Shown: positions 26,449 to 35,623, counted from the stretch's first letter. The stretch is 35,784 nucleotides of DNA from Chitinophagaceae bacterium (GCA_947455215.1 CANGNA010000043.1:1-35784), one strand, 5' to 3'. Notes: generated by a model not told the origin, from the sequence alone. Program-made: numbers and translations.

Positions 26449-27726
26449 ATGAATTCCCAGAAGATCACAATGGGTGCTGATGGCATTCTTAATGTACCGG
26501 ATCATCCAATAATACCATTTATTGAAGGAGACGGTATAGGACCCGATGTCTGGACAGCCAGCAAAAGGGTCTTAGACGCGGCTGTTGAAATAGCCTACAA
26601 AGGCAAACGCCGGATAGAATGGAAGGAAATGCTGGCGGGCGAAAAAGCCTTTAACCAGACCGGCCAATGGTTGCCTGCCGAAACACTGGATATTGCCCGG
26701 GAATACCTGGTATCTATAAAAGGCCCGCTTACCACACCTGTAGGCGGCGGTATACGCTCACTGAACGTGGCCATGAGACAGGAACTGGACCTGTACGTGT
26801 GTCTGCGCCCGGTGAAATGGTATAAAGGTGTTCCTTCTCCCGTGGTACATCCCGAAAAGGTAAACTTCGTGATCTTCAGGGAGAACACCGAAGATATATA
26901 CGCAGGCATTGAATACGCCAATGGAAGCGAAGAAGCTAAAAAGCTGCTGGCCTTTATCAACGAGATAGGTGGCGGCAAAAAAGTACGCTTCCCGGAATCT
27001 TCCGCTTTCGGTATCAAGCCGGTATCTAAAGATGGTAGCGAGCGCCTCGTCAGGTCGGCTATCAAATATGCACTGGAACACAAATTGCCTACTGTATCAA
27101 TAGTACACAAAGGCAATATCATGAAGTTCACCGAAGGTGGCTTCAAAATATGGGGCTACGAGGTGGCTGAGCGCGAATTTGGCGATAAGGTGTTTACCTG
27201 GGAACAGTGGGAACGCATTAAAAAGGCAGACGGCGAGGACGCTGCCAACGCTGCGCTGAAGAACGCTAAAGCTGCCGGCAAACTGATAGTGAATGATGTC
27301 ATAGCAGACAACTTCCTGCAGCAGATATTACTGGCACCACAGGATTATTCCGTGATCGCTACGCTGAACCTGAACGGTGACTATATATCTGATGCTGCCG
27401 CAGCGGCTGTCGGCGGTATAGGCATCGCTCCCGGCGCTAACATCAATTATATCACCGGCCACGCTGTATTCGAAGCCACACATGGCACAGCACCACGCTT
27501 TGCCAATACCAACACCATGAACCCTTCATCACTGCTGCTGAGCGGTGTGATGATGCTCGAGTACATGGGCTGGCTCGAGGCTGCCCGCAGTATAGAAGAG
27601 GCTCTGGCAGTGACCATTATGCGCAAACGTGTGACCATAGACTTCTACAACCTGATGAATGATGCTACCCTGCTGAAAACCAGCGAATTCGCAGATGAGA
27701 TCATCAAGAACATCCAGGAGAAATAG
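26449..27726 (+). CDS. icd: Isocitrate dehydrogenase, NADP-type family
   Basis: The 425-residue protein aligns by eye along its full length with E. coli Icd (416 residues), the TCA-cycle enzyme converting isocitrate to 2-oxoglutarate and CO2. Substrate and metal motifs are intact: [11 protein letters not shown], the loop [19 protein letters not shown] (its Ser is the phosphorylation site in E. coli), [36 protein letters not shown] and [10 protein letters not shown]. The cofactor-specifying positions differ from E. coli: Lys344, Tyr345, Val351, Tyr391 and Arg395 appear as Arg, Phe, Met, Ile and Asn, so NADP preference should not be assumed. The start is the ATG at 26449; extension to 26362 would add an unlikely tail rich in aromatic residues. 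A terminator follows. Confidence 0.95.
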   Translation: MNSQKITMGADGILNVPDHPIIPFIEGDGIGPDVWTASKRVLDAAVEIAYKGKRRIEWKEMLAGEKAFNQTGQWLPAETLDIAREYLVSIKGPLTTPVGGGIRSLNVAMRQELDLYVCLRPVKWYKGVPSPVVHPEKVNFVIFRENTEDIYAGIEYANGSEEAKKLLAFINEIGGGKKVRFPESSAFGIKPVSKDGSERLVRSAIKYALEHKLPTVSIVHKGNIMKFTEGGFKIWGYEVAEREFGDKVFTWEQWERIKKADGEDAANAALKNAKAAGKLIVNDVIADNFLQQILLAPQDYSVIATLNLNGDYISDAAAAAVGGIGIAPGANINYITGHAVFEATHGTAPRFANTNTMNPSSLLLSGVMMLEYMGWLEAARSIEEALAVTIMRKRVTIDFYNLMNDATLLKTSEFADEIIKNIQEK

Positions 27727-27758
27727 GATTTATGTATATCTGATAAATGTTATCAAAC

Positions 27759-27792
27759 AAAAGGTTGTCGTATTGTGCGGCAACCTTTTTTT
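27759..27792 (+). terminator. Terminator of icd
   Basis: A 12-bp stem (27759-27770 with 27778-27789, one G-T pair) has a 7-nt loop and is followed by a T run. It begins 33 nt after the icd stop. Confidence 0.85.
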
Positions 27793-27853
27793 ATTTACCT
27801 TTATAAGTGTATTTGTTATCTGCTGACTAATATGGTAACTTGTATATAAATTG

Positions 27854-27862
27854 TAATTTTAC
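27854..27862 (+). promoter_or_regulatory. Candidate -7 element of deoC
   Basis: TAATTTTAC, the same box seen before other genes in this window, lies 23 nt before the deoC ATG. No matching -33 element was found at the usual distance. Confidence 0.35.
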
Positions 27863-27885
27863 GTTCCTTTTTAATTTATTGCAGC

Positions 27886-28557
27886 ATGTCATTCAATATT
27901 GCATCTTATATAGAGCATACTATACTTAAACAAACTACCACGCTTGCCGAGGTGGACAAGGTTTGTGTAGAGGCCTCTATGGAAAATTTTGTTGCTGTTT
28001 GTGTACCTCCACGGTATGTACAAGACGCAAAGAAATTACTTGATGGTTCTAAAGTGAAGGTAGCTACTGTTATTGGTTTCCCGTTGGGATATAATGTAAC
28101 AGATGTAAAACTGCGCGAAATAGACGATGCCCTCAACATGGGTGCCGATGAGGTGGATATGGTACACGACCTTTGCGCACTGAAGAATGGCAACTGGAAA
28201 TTACTGGAAGATGAGATAGCTGCCTGCCTTAAGCCGGTGCACGAAGCAGGTAAAGTGCTGAAGGTGATACTGGAAACAGGTATCCTTACCGACAGTGAGA
28301 TCATCAAATGCTGCCAGTTGTACAGCAACTTTAAGATCGATTACATCAAGACCTCTACCGGTTTTGCCGATATAGGCGCAACAGTAAATGCTATAAAACT
28401 CATAAAAGCCAATATACCACCGCGTATGGGCATCAAGGCATCGGGCGGTATCAGGACATATGCGTTTGCAAAAGAACTGGTAGAGGCGGGTGCCAACAGG
28501 CTGGGCTGCTCGGCCAGCTGGCAGATAATGAAGGAGAGCCGCATGGCAAACAGCTAA
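27886..28557 (+). CDS. deoC: Deoxyribose-phosphate aldolase
   Basis: The 223-residue protein matches the class I DeoC family (short bacterial form). It reversibly splits 2-deoxyribose 5-phosphate into glyceraldehyde 3-phosphate and acetaldehyde in deoxynucleoside catabolism. The Schiff-base lysine is Lys155 in DYIKTSTGF, the second catalytic lysine is Lys184 in GIKASGGIR, and the proton-relay Asp is Asp91 in ADEVDMV. Phosphate-binding glycines are in ASGGIR and in the C-terminal GANRLGCSAS. It is a single-gene unit between two terminators. It could use sugars from DNA breakdown, but nothing here links its regulation to the nuclease unit. Confidence 0.96.
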   Translation: MSFNIASYIEHTILKQTTTLAEVDKVCVEASMENFVAVCVPPRYVQDAKKLLDGSKVKVATVIGFPLGYNVTDVKLREIDDALNMGADEVDMVHDLCALKNGNWKLLEDEIAACLKPVHEAGKVLKVILETGILTDSEIIKCCQLYSNFKIDYIKTSTGFADIGATVNAIKLIKANIPPRMGIKASGGIRTYAFAKELVEAGANRLGCSASWQIMKESRMANS

Positions 28558-28576
28558 CATACAACTACTTAATAGC

Positions 28577-28605
28577 AAAAGAGCGGCCCGGGAGGCCGCT
28601 CTTTT
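28577..28605 (+). terminator. Bidirectional terminator between deoC and the SCO gene
   Basis: A perfect 12-bp stem (28577-28588 with 28594-28605) has a 5-nt loop, four A at the 5' side and four T at the 3' side. It lies between convergent genes and could work in both directions. Confidence 0.85.
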
Positions 28606-28623
28606 AATTTGCGTTGTACAGCA

Positions 28624-29262
28624 TTATTCTTTCTCCATGATAAGTGCATTGATATCGCTGATCAGCTTGCTGACATCTCCGTTCTCCAGGCCATTATAAA
28701 AACCTCTTACACGGCCATACCTGTCAACCAGCACATAGTGCTCGTCGTGAATGAAATCGTCTTCTATTTTTGTGCCGGCAGCAGTATCTTCTGCGTTGAT
28801 GAGGTAACTGTAACGGGCCATATCATACAGCTGCTTTTTATCGCCTGTAAGGAACATCCATTGGCTGGCGTCCGCATCAAACCTCAGGCTATACGCTTTA
28901 AGTGCCGCCACTGTATCCTTCACCGGATCTACCGTGTGCGACAAGATCAATACGTCCTTATTACCCTTGAATGCCTTATACACCTTCGTCATGTTCTCAT
29001 TCATCTTGGGGCAGATACCCTTACAGGTAGCAAAGAAATAAGACACTACATATATCTTCCCTTTCACATCGGCATTGGTGATGGTTCTGCCATCCTGGTT
29101 AACAAATGAGAAATCCTGAACGTGATGTCCCTGGTTATCCCCCACTATCGGTAATACCAGCTTTTTCTGCTCGTGCGTTACCTTGTAGTAGTAGCCGAGG
29201 AATGCCACACCCAATACCATGAAAAAGCTGAGCAGTATGATGCCGGTCTTTTTATTATTCAT
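28624..29262 (-). CDS. SCO1/SenC family copper-handling protein
   Basis: The 212-residue protein has one N-terminal membrane anchor (GIILLSFFMVLGVAFLGYYY) and a thioredoxin-like domain facing the periplasm. The copper/redox motif is Cys80-Lys-Gly-Ile-Cys84 and the conserved His is His172 in IHDEHYVLVD. SCO proteins deliver copper to, or maintain thiols of, the CuA site of cytochrome c oxidase. The ATG at 29262 is preferred; an in-frame ATG at 29292 adds MWSLRANFAA, upstream of the anchor. A TAATTTTG box ends only 5 nt before 29262, so the transcript may be nearly leaderless. No oxidase genes are nearby. Confidence 0.9.
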   Translation of the reverse strand: MNNKKTGIILLSFFMVLGVAFLGYYYKVTHEQKKLVLPIVGDNQGHHVQDFSFVNQDGRTITNADVKGKIYVVSYFFATCKGICPKMNENMTKVYKAFKGNKDVLILSHTVDPVKDTVAALKAYSLRFDADASQWMFLTGDKKQLYDMARYSYLINAEDTAAGTKIEDDFIHDEHYVLVDRYGRVRGFYNGLENGDVSKLISDINALIMEKE

Positions 29263-29267
29263 GGCCG

Positions 29268-29275
29268 CAAAATTA
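29268..29275 (-). promoter_or_regulatory. Candidate -7 element of the SCO gene
   Basis: TAATTTTG on the minus strand is a perfect TAnnTTTG box. It is 5 nt from the preferred ATG. No clear -33 partner was seen. Confidence 0.4.
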
Positions 29276-29365
29276 GCCCTTAAACTCCACATTAACAGGC
29301 AGCTGGTAAACGCACATAGCTGCGCATCCTGTTTTTTACTTAAAGAAATGTGAAAAAGCCTCCTA

Positions 29366-30343
29366 TCAGAAGAGACTCATATAATGGACGCGGTCTGCCT
29401 CATACCCAAACTCCTTTTTCCGGCCAAAATCAAAGCCCAATACTACCTCATGTGTCCCCCCTGCATAGCTGCTGAGCGGCGATACCAGGTAGTCGTAGGC
29501 ATAACCAACATTTATATTCCTAGATACCTGTAGATTAAACAATGCCTCAAAAGATTTATCTGTACGATAGGTAAGACCGAAGATCATCCGCCGGATGACT
29601 ATGAATGACAGATTGATATCTGCATTCGGCGGCAGGTTGTATTGGCCATCGCCCTGGTAACGCAAGAGGAACTGCGGTAAAATATCTACGTTGTCTCCGC
29701 TATGAAATACATAGCCCCCACCAAGGTAGTAGCCGCGTACCTGTTTCCCTTTTATATTGCGCAGGTTGGTCCTTTCATTCTTATCGTAGTAATTTTCTAC
29801 CAGGTTGGGTATGCCCAGGCCCAGGTAATAGTCATTACTATGCCAGAAACCACCAATCCCGAAATTGAACAGCGACGCATTGTCCACGTTTTTCATCAGG
29901 TTAGGATCATTCACCTGCGATGGGTTCAGGGTGCTATAATTAGCAGAATATAATTGTGCCCCTACCCGAAAACCAAACGACAAGATAGAGCCATTGTCTA
30001 TCTTGAAACGAAAAGTATAATACCCAAAAACATCCTGTTTCTTTTCAACGCCTATCTCCTCGTTGGTCACGGTTATGCCTATACCGGTTTGCTTTACATC
30101 CACATCCCTGCTGCCTATTGCTGTCTGGAAAGATACACCCATGGTCTTAGGTGCACCTTCTATCGAACTCCATTGCTCCCTGTAGTAACCGCCTATAGAT
30201 GTGATCTCTTTGTTGGCTGTATATGCAGGGTTATAGAACATTTTATTGTACATATACATGGTTGTATGCGACTCTATCTGGGCGAATGCGCTACTACAGC
30301 CTGTCACAAATATTACTAACGTTAAACATACTCTTAAAATCAT
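29366..30343 (-). CDS. PorP/SprF-family outer-membrane protein
   Basis: The 325-residue protein shows the family pattern: a signal peptide, then Q(I)ESHTTMYMYN with NPAYTANKE, GYYREQWSSIEGAPKT, and repeated barrel strands ending YMSLF. PorP/SprF proteins are T9SS-associated; SprF is needed for surface display of the adhesin SprB in Flavobacterium, and members work with type B cargo. The gene lies 10 nt downstream of a type B/SprB-repeat gene, which fits a cargo-partner pair. Oddity: the signal peptide contains VTGC, which resembles a lipobox, ahead of the AFAQ signal peptidase I site, so the processing route is uncertain. Confidence 0.9.
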   Translation of the reverse strand: MILRVCLTLVIFVTGCSSAFAQIESHTTMYMYNKMFYNPAYTANKEITSIGGYYREQWSSIEGAPKTMGVSFQTAIGSRDVDVKQTGIGITVTNEEIGVEKKQDVFGYYTFRFKIDNGSILSFGFRVGAQLYSANYSTLNPSQVNDPNLMKNVDNASLFNFGIGGFWHSNDYYLGLGIPNLVENYYDKNERTNLRNIKGKQVRGYYLGGGYVFHSGDNVDILPQFLLRYQGDGQYNLPPNADINLSFIVIRRMIFGLTYRTDKSFEALFNLQVSRNINVGYAYDYLVSPLSSYAGGTHEVVLGFDFGRKKEFGYEADRVHYMSLF

Positions 30344-30353
30344 AGTATCCGGA

Positions 30354-33300
30354 TTATCGCTTGATCAATAAACTGCCAGTGAAAACACTTTTCCCTGTTA
30401 AGCTATCTTTTTCAGGAAGCTTAACAAAATAAAAATATGTACCGTCCGGTATAGGGTTACCATTCCTTCCCATTCCAGTCCATGAATTATCATAATGGTC
30501 CGCGTAAAATACAGCATCACCCCACTTATCAAAAACCGTTACGCTCGTATTGGGATACATCCGCAAACCATCTATTACCCAGGCATCATTTATACCGTCG
30601 CCATTGGGTGTTATCACATCATGTATCACTATTTGCTCGCAACTATCCGCTTCAATCGTAAATGAAAATTCCTTTGAACACTGGTTAGCATCTCGCACCG
30701 TTACAGAAAAGGTGCCGACCGGAAGATTGAATACATCTTCCGTTCCCGCACCATTCGACCAGGAAAAACTGTACGGCGATACTCCTCCTGTAACAGCAAT
30801 ATCAATTGCGCCAAGATGTTCCGAACATTTATCGTTTGTTAGTGCTGAGGTCAATGCGATCTGAGCGGGGCTGCTGTTGATGTTAAAATTACTGGTAGCA
30901 ACACAACCGGCAGCAGGATCGCTTATGGTCACGCTGTAAGTACCCGAGGCCAGATTATTGATATAGCTGAGCGTAGAGCCATCAGACCACGTGTATTGAT
31001 AGGGACCTGCTCCATTTGAAACTGTCAGGTATATATATCCTACATCTCCAAAACACTTAACATTACCTATGCTGTCTGTAACGGTCAAACCGGGAATTAC
31101 CGTAACCGTCTGTGTAGAAAAATTGTCACACCCATGACCATCGGGAGGCACGCTATACGTAACAACAGCAGAGCCAACCGAATTCCCTGTAATAGTACCT
31201 GCAGAAGTATTTATGCTGGCTATGGTAAATGGACTCACGGTCCAGCTTCCGCCACTCACAGTATTGCTTATTGATACACTTCCGCCCACGCAGATCATAG
31301 AAGATACATTTATAACCCCGGCATCAGGCAGTGGCGAAACCGAGAGTATTTGGGTATCTGTGGCAGATCCACATTCGTTGGTAATTGTGTATGATATTAT
31401 TGACGAACCCACCAAAATAGCGCTAACAAAACCACTACTGCTTATTGTGGCCACAGCCGGACTCCCGGAATTCCAGATACCACCAGATGGTACACCCGCA
31501 TATGTAGCATCACTACCTGCACATAACGATAACGGGCCTGACAAACTCGCCACAGGCACAGGCAAAACTGCCATCATTTGCGTATCAGAGGCACTACCAC
31601 AAATGTTAGTTATTGAATAAGTAATGATAGCTGTACCCCCACCAACGCCACCCACTATTCCTCCACTTACTGTAACTATTGCAGAACTACTGGTCCCCCA
31701 TACGCCTCCCGCCGGAGAACCCGTAAAAGCAGCTGTAGTTCCAACACATAAGGATGTAGTACTACCTAAAATAAAGGCCGTCGGAGACGAACTTACCAAT
31801 ACAGTTAGCGTATCTACAGCGGTGCCACAGGCATTAGTTATAGTATAAGATATCGCTGCGCTGCCAATACTCAGTCCCGCAACAACGCCACCACTGCTTA
31901 CAGATGCCACCGATGGGGCGTCGCTGGTCCAAACCCCGCCTGCCAGGGTAGAAGAAAATATCACAGAGGTACCTACACAAACTGAAGAAGCACCCGATAT
32001 AAATCCGGTATCAGGCAATGGATCGATCGTAACGAAAACTGTTATGGTGTCAGCGCCAATACCGTCTGAAACGCGTACTTTAAAAGAATCAGATCCTGCG
32101 TACCCTGTGGCCGGCGCATAGGTAAGACCAACAGGCAACAATGTACCTCCGGTAGATAACGTCGAATAACCAACAACGGCAGCACCATGAACCGGAGCTA
32201 TCCATAAAGACCATGTCTCTGTTTGCCCAACATCAGGGTCTGTAACAGCAAGGAGCGTATTTATAGATATTGGGGCAGCATTTTCACACACAGTAAGCGA
32301 CGTTGACGCACCTCCCGTGAAGGTGGGCGGAATATTGGAATATACGATCTTCCGCAGCCGGTTATTGAACATGTCACCAACATAAATGTTACCATAAGCA
32401 TCCGGGCAGGTCAGGTTCACATTATTTAACTGAGCGGAAAGCGCCGGTCCTCCATCCCCGCTAAAACCTGCAGTACCTGTGCCCGCAATAGTACTTATTA
32501 TTCCTGCCGGAGTAATTTTCCGTATTCGATTATTTGTTGCATCAGCTATGTAGCAATTACCCGAAAGATCGAATTGAATATTGGCAGCACCATGAAGTTT
32601 GGCAGCTGTAGCTTGCCCGCCATCGCCGCTGAAACCGCCTATCCCGTTGCCAGCATACGTGGTAATGATGCCGGTAGTACTCACTTTACGCACAACATTA
32701 TTGTCAAAATCAGAGAAATAAACATTACCGGATACATCCACACATACATTGTCAGGACGAGTCATAGTAGCCAGGGTGGCTGCGCCCCCATCTCCTGTGT
32801 ACCCTGAGCCACCCGATCCGGCAATTGTAGATATGATACCCGCAGAATTTACTTTACGTATATGATGAGTGTACTGATCGCAGATATAAATATTTCCCGG
32901 CGCATCGACCCATATACCGTTCGGACTACTGATACTTGCATTGGTAGCAGGACCACCGTCTCCCGTACTACCGCTAACACCATTACCCGCCACTGTAGAA
33001 ATATTACCTGCGGCATCAACTTTGCGAACATAAGAAGAGTACACTTCTGCTATGTATAGATCTGTGCCATGCATCTTTATCGCTGTTGGCCCGGCAATAC
33101 CGGCAGCTGTGGCCGGACCTCCGTCTCCACTATGTATTGCTGATCCGTTTCCAGCGATCGTTGTAACAACTCCTGAAGGATCTATTTTACGCACGCGACG
33201 ATTCAAGAAATCAGAGAAATATATATTACCCGTCGCGGGGTCAAGATCCAGCCCCCATGGCTGGGTCATGTTAGCGGCTGTAGCCAAACCACCATCACCG

Positions 33301-33410
33301 CCAAAACCCGAAGTACCGGTACCGGCAATAGTTGTGATGATCTGCGCGCGCACCACGACCGACATAGAGAGCATAGCAATAATAAATAGTATATATATAC
33401 GAGTTTTCAT
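30354..33410 (-). CDS. NHL-propeller, Ig-like and SprB-repeat protein, T9SS type B
   Basis: The 1018-residue protein starts at ATG 33410 with signal peptide MKTRIYILFIIAMLSMSVVVRA; upstream in-frame ATGs (33425, 33467) give poorer N-termini. Domains in order: six NHL repeats (each with IAGxGxxGxxGDGGxAT and NxIRKI/VRKV), forming a six-bladed propeller; a cadherin-like module (TYAPATGYAGSDSFKVRV); about four Ig-like modules with paired Cys (VCVG...NACG); one further module; two SprB repeats (PYQYTWSDGS and PYSFSWSNGA, each followed by SVT); and a type B sorting domain (VITPNGDGINDAWVIDG to GSLLIKR). It is probably a mobile surface adhesin displayed with the PorP/SprF protein encoded 10 nt downstream. 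Confidence 0.92.
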   Translation of the reverse strand: MKTRIYILFIIAMLSMSVVVRAQIITTIAGTGTSGFGGDGGLATAANMTQPWGLDLDPATGNIYFSDFLNRRVRKIDPSGVVTTIAGNGSAIHSGDGGPATAAGIAGPTAIKMHGTDLYIAEVYSSYVRKVDAAGNISTVAGNGVSGSTGDGGPATNASISSPNGIWVDAPGNIYICDQYTHHIRKVNSAGIISTIAGSGGSGYTGDGGAATLATMTRPDNVCVDVSGNVYFSDFDNNVVRKVSTTGIITTYAGNGIGGFSGDGGQATAAKLHGAANIQFDLSGNCYIADATNNRIRKITPAGIISTIAGTGTAGFSGDGGPALSAQLNNVNLTCPDAYGNIYVGDMFNNRLRKIVYSNIPPTFTGGASTSLTVCENAAPISINTLLAVTDPDVGQTETWSLWIAPVHGAAVVGYSTLSTGGTLLPVGLTYAPATGYAGSDSFKVRVSDGIGADTITVFVTIDPLPDTGFISGASSVCVGTSVIFSSTLAGGVWTSDAPSVASVSSGGVVAGLSIGSAAISYTITNACGTAVDTLTVLVSSSPTAFILGSTTSLCVGTTAAFTGSPAGGVWGTSSSAIVTVSGGIVGGVGGGTAIITYSITNICGSASDTQMMAVLPVPVASLSGPLSLCAGSDATYAGVPSGGIWNSGSPAVATISSSGFVSAILVGSSIISYTITNECGSATDTQILSVSPLPDAGVINVSSMICVGGSVSISNTVSGGSWTVSPFTIASINTSAGTITGNSVGSAVVTYSVPPDGHGCDNFSTQTVTVIPGLTVTDSIGNVKCFGDVGYIYLTVSNGAGPYQYTWSDGSTLSYINNLASGTYSVTISDPAAGCVATSNFNINSSPAQIALTSALTNDKCSEHLGAIDIAVTGGVSPYSFSWSNGAGTEDVFNLPVGTFSVTVRDANQCSKEFSFTIEADSCEQIVIHDVITPNGDGINDAWVIDGLRMYPNTSVTVFDKWGDAVFYADHYDNSWTGMGRNGNPIPDGTYFYFVKLPEKDSLTGKSVFTGSLLIKR

Positions 33411-33503
33411 GGTTATAATATTCATAGCTGCCGTAATATACAAAAACAGCCACATGTAAACCCACAAAATCTGACAAACGGTCGTTTTAGTTCACCAACG
33501 GCA

Positions 33504-33908
33504 CTAACTCTTGTCAACAGAGAACTTGCCGGGCCCTACAAACAGGAAACCGATATACACAAAACACAGCTCTATGGCATGCGATGCTTCCCCTACCCCA
33601 TCGCCGGAATTCAAATGCTGCAGCGCAGCTACCACAAACAGGAATATCATGAATAAACTCACCATCCTGAACCACAACCCCAATACAGAGAACAGGCCAC
33701 CTACAGTTTCTGTAAGCGCAGCCATAAAACCCCAGAAAGCTGGCCAGAAATGAATATGCAGCGAGCCCATGGCCTCACCCAGCCCCGCCCACTTTTCAGG
33801 ATGTGTTATTTTAGGCAACCCATGATAGATCATCATGGCGCCGATCCCCGTGCGCATGATAAATAAACCCGCATTCCTGTAATTGCCTAACTGTCCTAAT
33901 AATGCCAT
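33504..33908 (-). CDS. DoxX family membrane protein
   Basis: The 134-residue inner-membrane protein has about four hydrophobic segments and the DoxX pattern: GLFIMRTGIGAMMIYHGLPKI near the N-terminus, then the GLFSVLGLWFRMVSL helix and a final GKFSVDK tail. DoxX proteins are often linked to redox or thiol stress, but the biochemical role of this subgroup is unclear. It lies 93 nt upstream of the NHL-protein start and 63 nt downstream of the lipoprotein nuclease-like gene, on the same strand; cotranscription is possible but not shown. Confidence 0.85.
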   Translation of the reverse strand: MALLGQLGNYRNAGLFIMRTGIGAMMIYHGLPKITHPEKWAGLGEAMGSLHIHFWPAFWGFMAALTETVGGLFSVLGLWFRMVSLFMIFLFVVAALQHLNSGDGVGEASHAIELCFVYIGFLFVGPGKFSVDKS

Positions 33909-33971
33909 GTACCAAGTTTTGCTCTGTAAATATACGAATGCACACGCTGATAGCGTGCGCTCTTCAACACC

Positions 33972-35039
33972 CTATCCCTTCCGGAAACGCATCACCACCG
34001 GAAAATGATCGCTGTAACCATTCATCCACTTACTCCCTTTGAAAGACCGCCTGGGGGCGTCGCCACCACGCCTGCCACGCGCTACAATAAAATCCGGCGC
34101 ATAAATGTCCGCCGACTCTTCCCGCAGGCGCCCCCGGCTACCATCCAGCCAATTACCCGATATCAGTATCTGGTCGAAAAGGTTCCAGTCGCCTTTGAAT
34201 TGTTCTGTGCCCCGGCCTTCTTTATAAATATTAATGAAGGGGTCGTACAAGCCATCCATAAGACCATCCTTTTCTGCCTTTGCACCCAGGCCATCTATGA
34301 TGCTCACGTCAGTAGGATTGTCGTTGAAATCTCCCATCACTATCACCTTGCCCTTAGCCACTTTGGCAATGGCATTATGCAGTGTCCTGGCGGCCATCAT
34401 TCGCTTATCATCGCTCCCTGCATTGGCATTCCTTCTCGATGTCCAGTGGTTCACAAAAACGTCCACCGTATCTCCGTCTAACACACCTGATACATGCAGT
34501 ATATCCCTGCTATGCCCGCCACTTTCAAATATCACAGGTATCGTCTCCTCTTCTATCAACGCAAATAAAGAAGGATCATAAATAAACCCTGTATTGATGC
34601 CCCGGGGATCAGGCCCCTTATGGCATATGTGCCGGAAGTGGCTATTGCCCAGTTCGGGCTGGCTACACAGATCGGCCAGCACTTCATCATTTTCTATCTC
34701 GGCCAGCCCGGCCATAGCCAGTTCGCCATTTTCTTTATTACTCATGCTCTGCAGCACTGTGGCAATATTGTGCAGTTTCTGTTCATATACCTCGCGCGTG
34801 TAGTGATACTTACCCTCGGGCGTAAAATCATCATCCTGCTTACCCGGCTGGTGGTGGTAATCGAAAAGGTTTTCGCAATTGTAGAATGCTACGGCTATGT
34901 GGTCGCTGCTGCGCGCCACAACAGGCGCTTCATCGTCATGTCGTCTGGCAGGATCATTGTTCGGTACCTGGCCGCAGGAAAACAGCACCAGGAGGGCAAC
35001 AAAACAAATTCTTGATATGGTGATTCGGTAAATGCTCAT
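33972..35039 (-). CDS. EEP-superfamily lipoprotein, canonical active site
   Basis: The 355-residue protein has a lipoprotein signal peptide (lipobox LFSC, Cys22). The catalytic layout is complete: Asn54 in FYNCENLFD, Glu114/Glu116 in LAEIEND, His198 in NHWTSRR, Asp237/Asn239 in GDFNDNP, Asp289 in FDQILIS and Ser-Asp-His at 343-345 (GYSDHFPVVM). It belongs to the Bacteroidota FYNxENLFD...DDDFTPEG subgroup (Exo_endo_phos_3 type). It probably hydrolyses phosphodiesters at the cell envelope; the substrate is not known. It differs in family branch from the tandem secreted EEP proteins at 12381-15113 and is a useful reference for their changed motif. Confidence 0.9.
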   Translation of the reverse strand: MSIYRITISRICFVALLVLFSCGQVPNNDPARRHDDEAPVVARSSDHIAVAFYNCENLFDYHHQPGKQDDDFTPEGKYHYTREVYEQKLHNIATVLQSMSNKENGELAMAGLAEIENDEVLADLCSQPELGNSHFRHICHKGPDPRGINTGFIYDPSLFALIEEETIPVIFESGGHSRDILHVSGVLDGDTVDVFVNHWTSRRNANAGSDDKRMMAARTLHNAIAKVAKGKVIVMGDFNDNPTDVSIIDGLGAKAEKDGLMDGLYDPFINIYKEGRGTEQFKGDWNLFDQILISGNWLDGSRGRLREESADIYAPDFIVARGRRGGDAPRRSFKGSKWMNGYSDHFPVVMRFRKG

Positions 35040-35103
35040 TATGTTTGCTGATCAATAAGCAAGAAACTTATTTTATCATTAACCGCAAAAACAATTTTCT
35101 TTA

Positions 35104-35601
35104 ATGACACTGAACGAACAGCTGATAGCAGAAATAAAAGCGGAAGCAGCTACTACGCGCAAATTACTGGAGCGCGTACCTGTAGAAAAGAACGATTGGA
35201 AACCACACGAAAAATCTATGGCACTGGGCAACCTGGCCGCACACGTGGCTGAACTACCGGGTTGGGTAACAGGCACGCTCACGGCAGATGAAATGGACTT
35301 TGCCAAGCGCGAATACAAACCTTTCGTTCCCGCAAGCAGCGATGAGCTGGTCGCCTTATTCGACAATAAAGTGAATGAAGCGATAGCCGCACTGCAAAAT
35401 GCGCCACAGGAAGAGTTTGGCAAAACATGGACGCTCCGCCGCGGCGACCATATCATCTTTACCATGGCCAAGCCTGTTGTTATCCGCTCTTTCGCACTCA
35501 GCCATATGTACCATCACCGTGGCCAGCTGAGCGTATATCTGCGCCTGCTGGACATACCTATCCCGGGCATGTACGGACCAAGTGCAGACGAAAAGAACTA
35601 A
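35104..35601 (+). CDS. DinB-like (DinB superfamily) protein
   Basis: The 165-residue cytoplasmic four-helix protein shows the DinB_2 pattern: an N-terminal helix with ATTRKLLERVP, LGNLAAHVAELPGW (metal His47), and the C-terminal helix SHMYHHRGQLSVYLRLLDIPIPGMYGPSADE with two further candidate metal His. Superfamily members are metal-dependent thiol transferases or of unknown function; the name comes from a damage-induced gene and does not show a repair role. It is transcribed divergently from the EEP lipoprotein gene; only 64 nt separate the starts. No Shine-Dalgarno sequence is present. Confidence 0.9.
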   Translation: MTLNEQLIAEIKAEAATTRKLLERVPVEKNDWKPHEKSMALGNLAAHVAELPGWVTGTLTADEMDFAKREYKPFVPASSDELVALFDNKVNEAIAALQNAPQEEFGKTWTLRRGDHIIFTMAKPVVIRSFALSHMYHHRGQLSVYLRLLDIPIPGMYGPSADEKN

Positions 35602-35623
35602 GATAGAAATATTGATATTGAGT

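Noticed and set aside
33943-33957. Hairpin CACGCT-GAT-AGCGTG between the EEP lipoprotein and DoxX genes
   Set aside because: The stem is only 6 bp and no T run follows on the minus strand, so I do not call a terminator.
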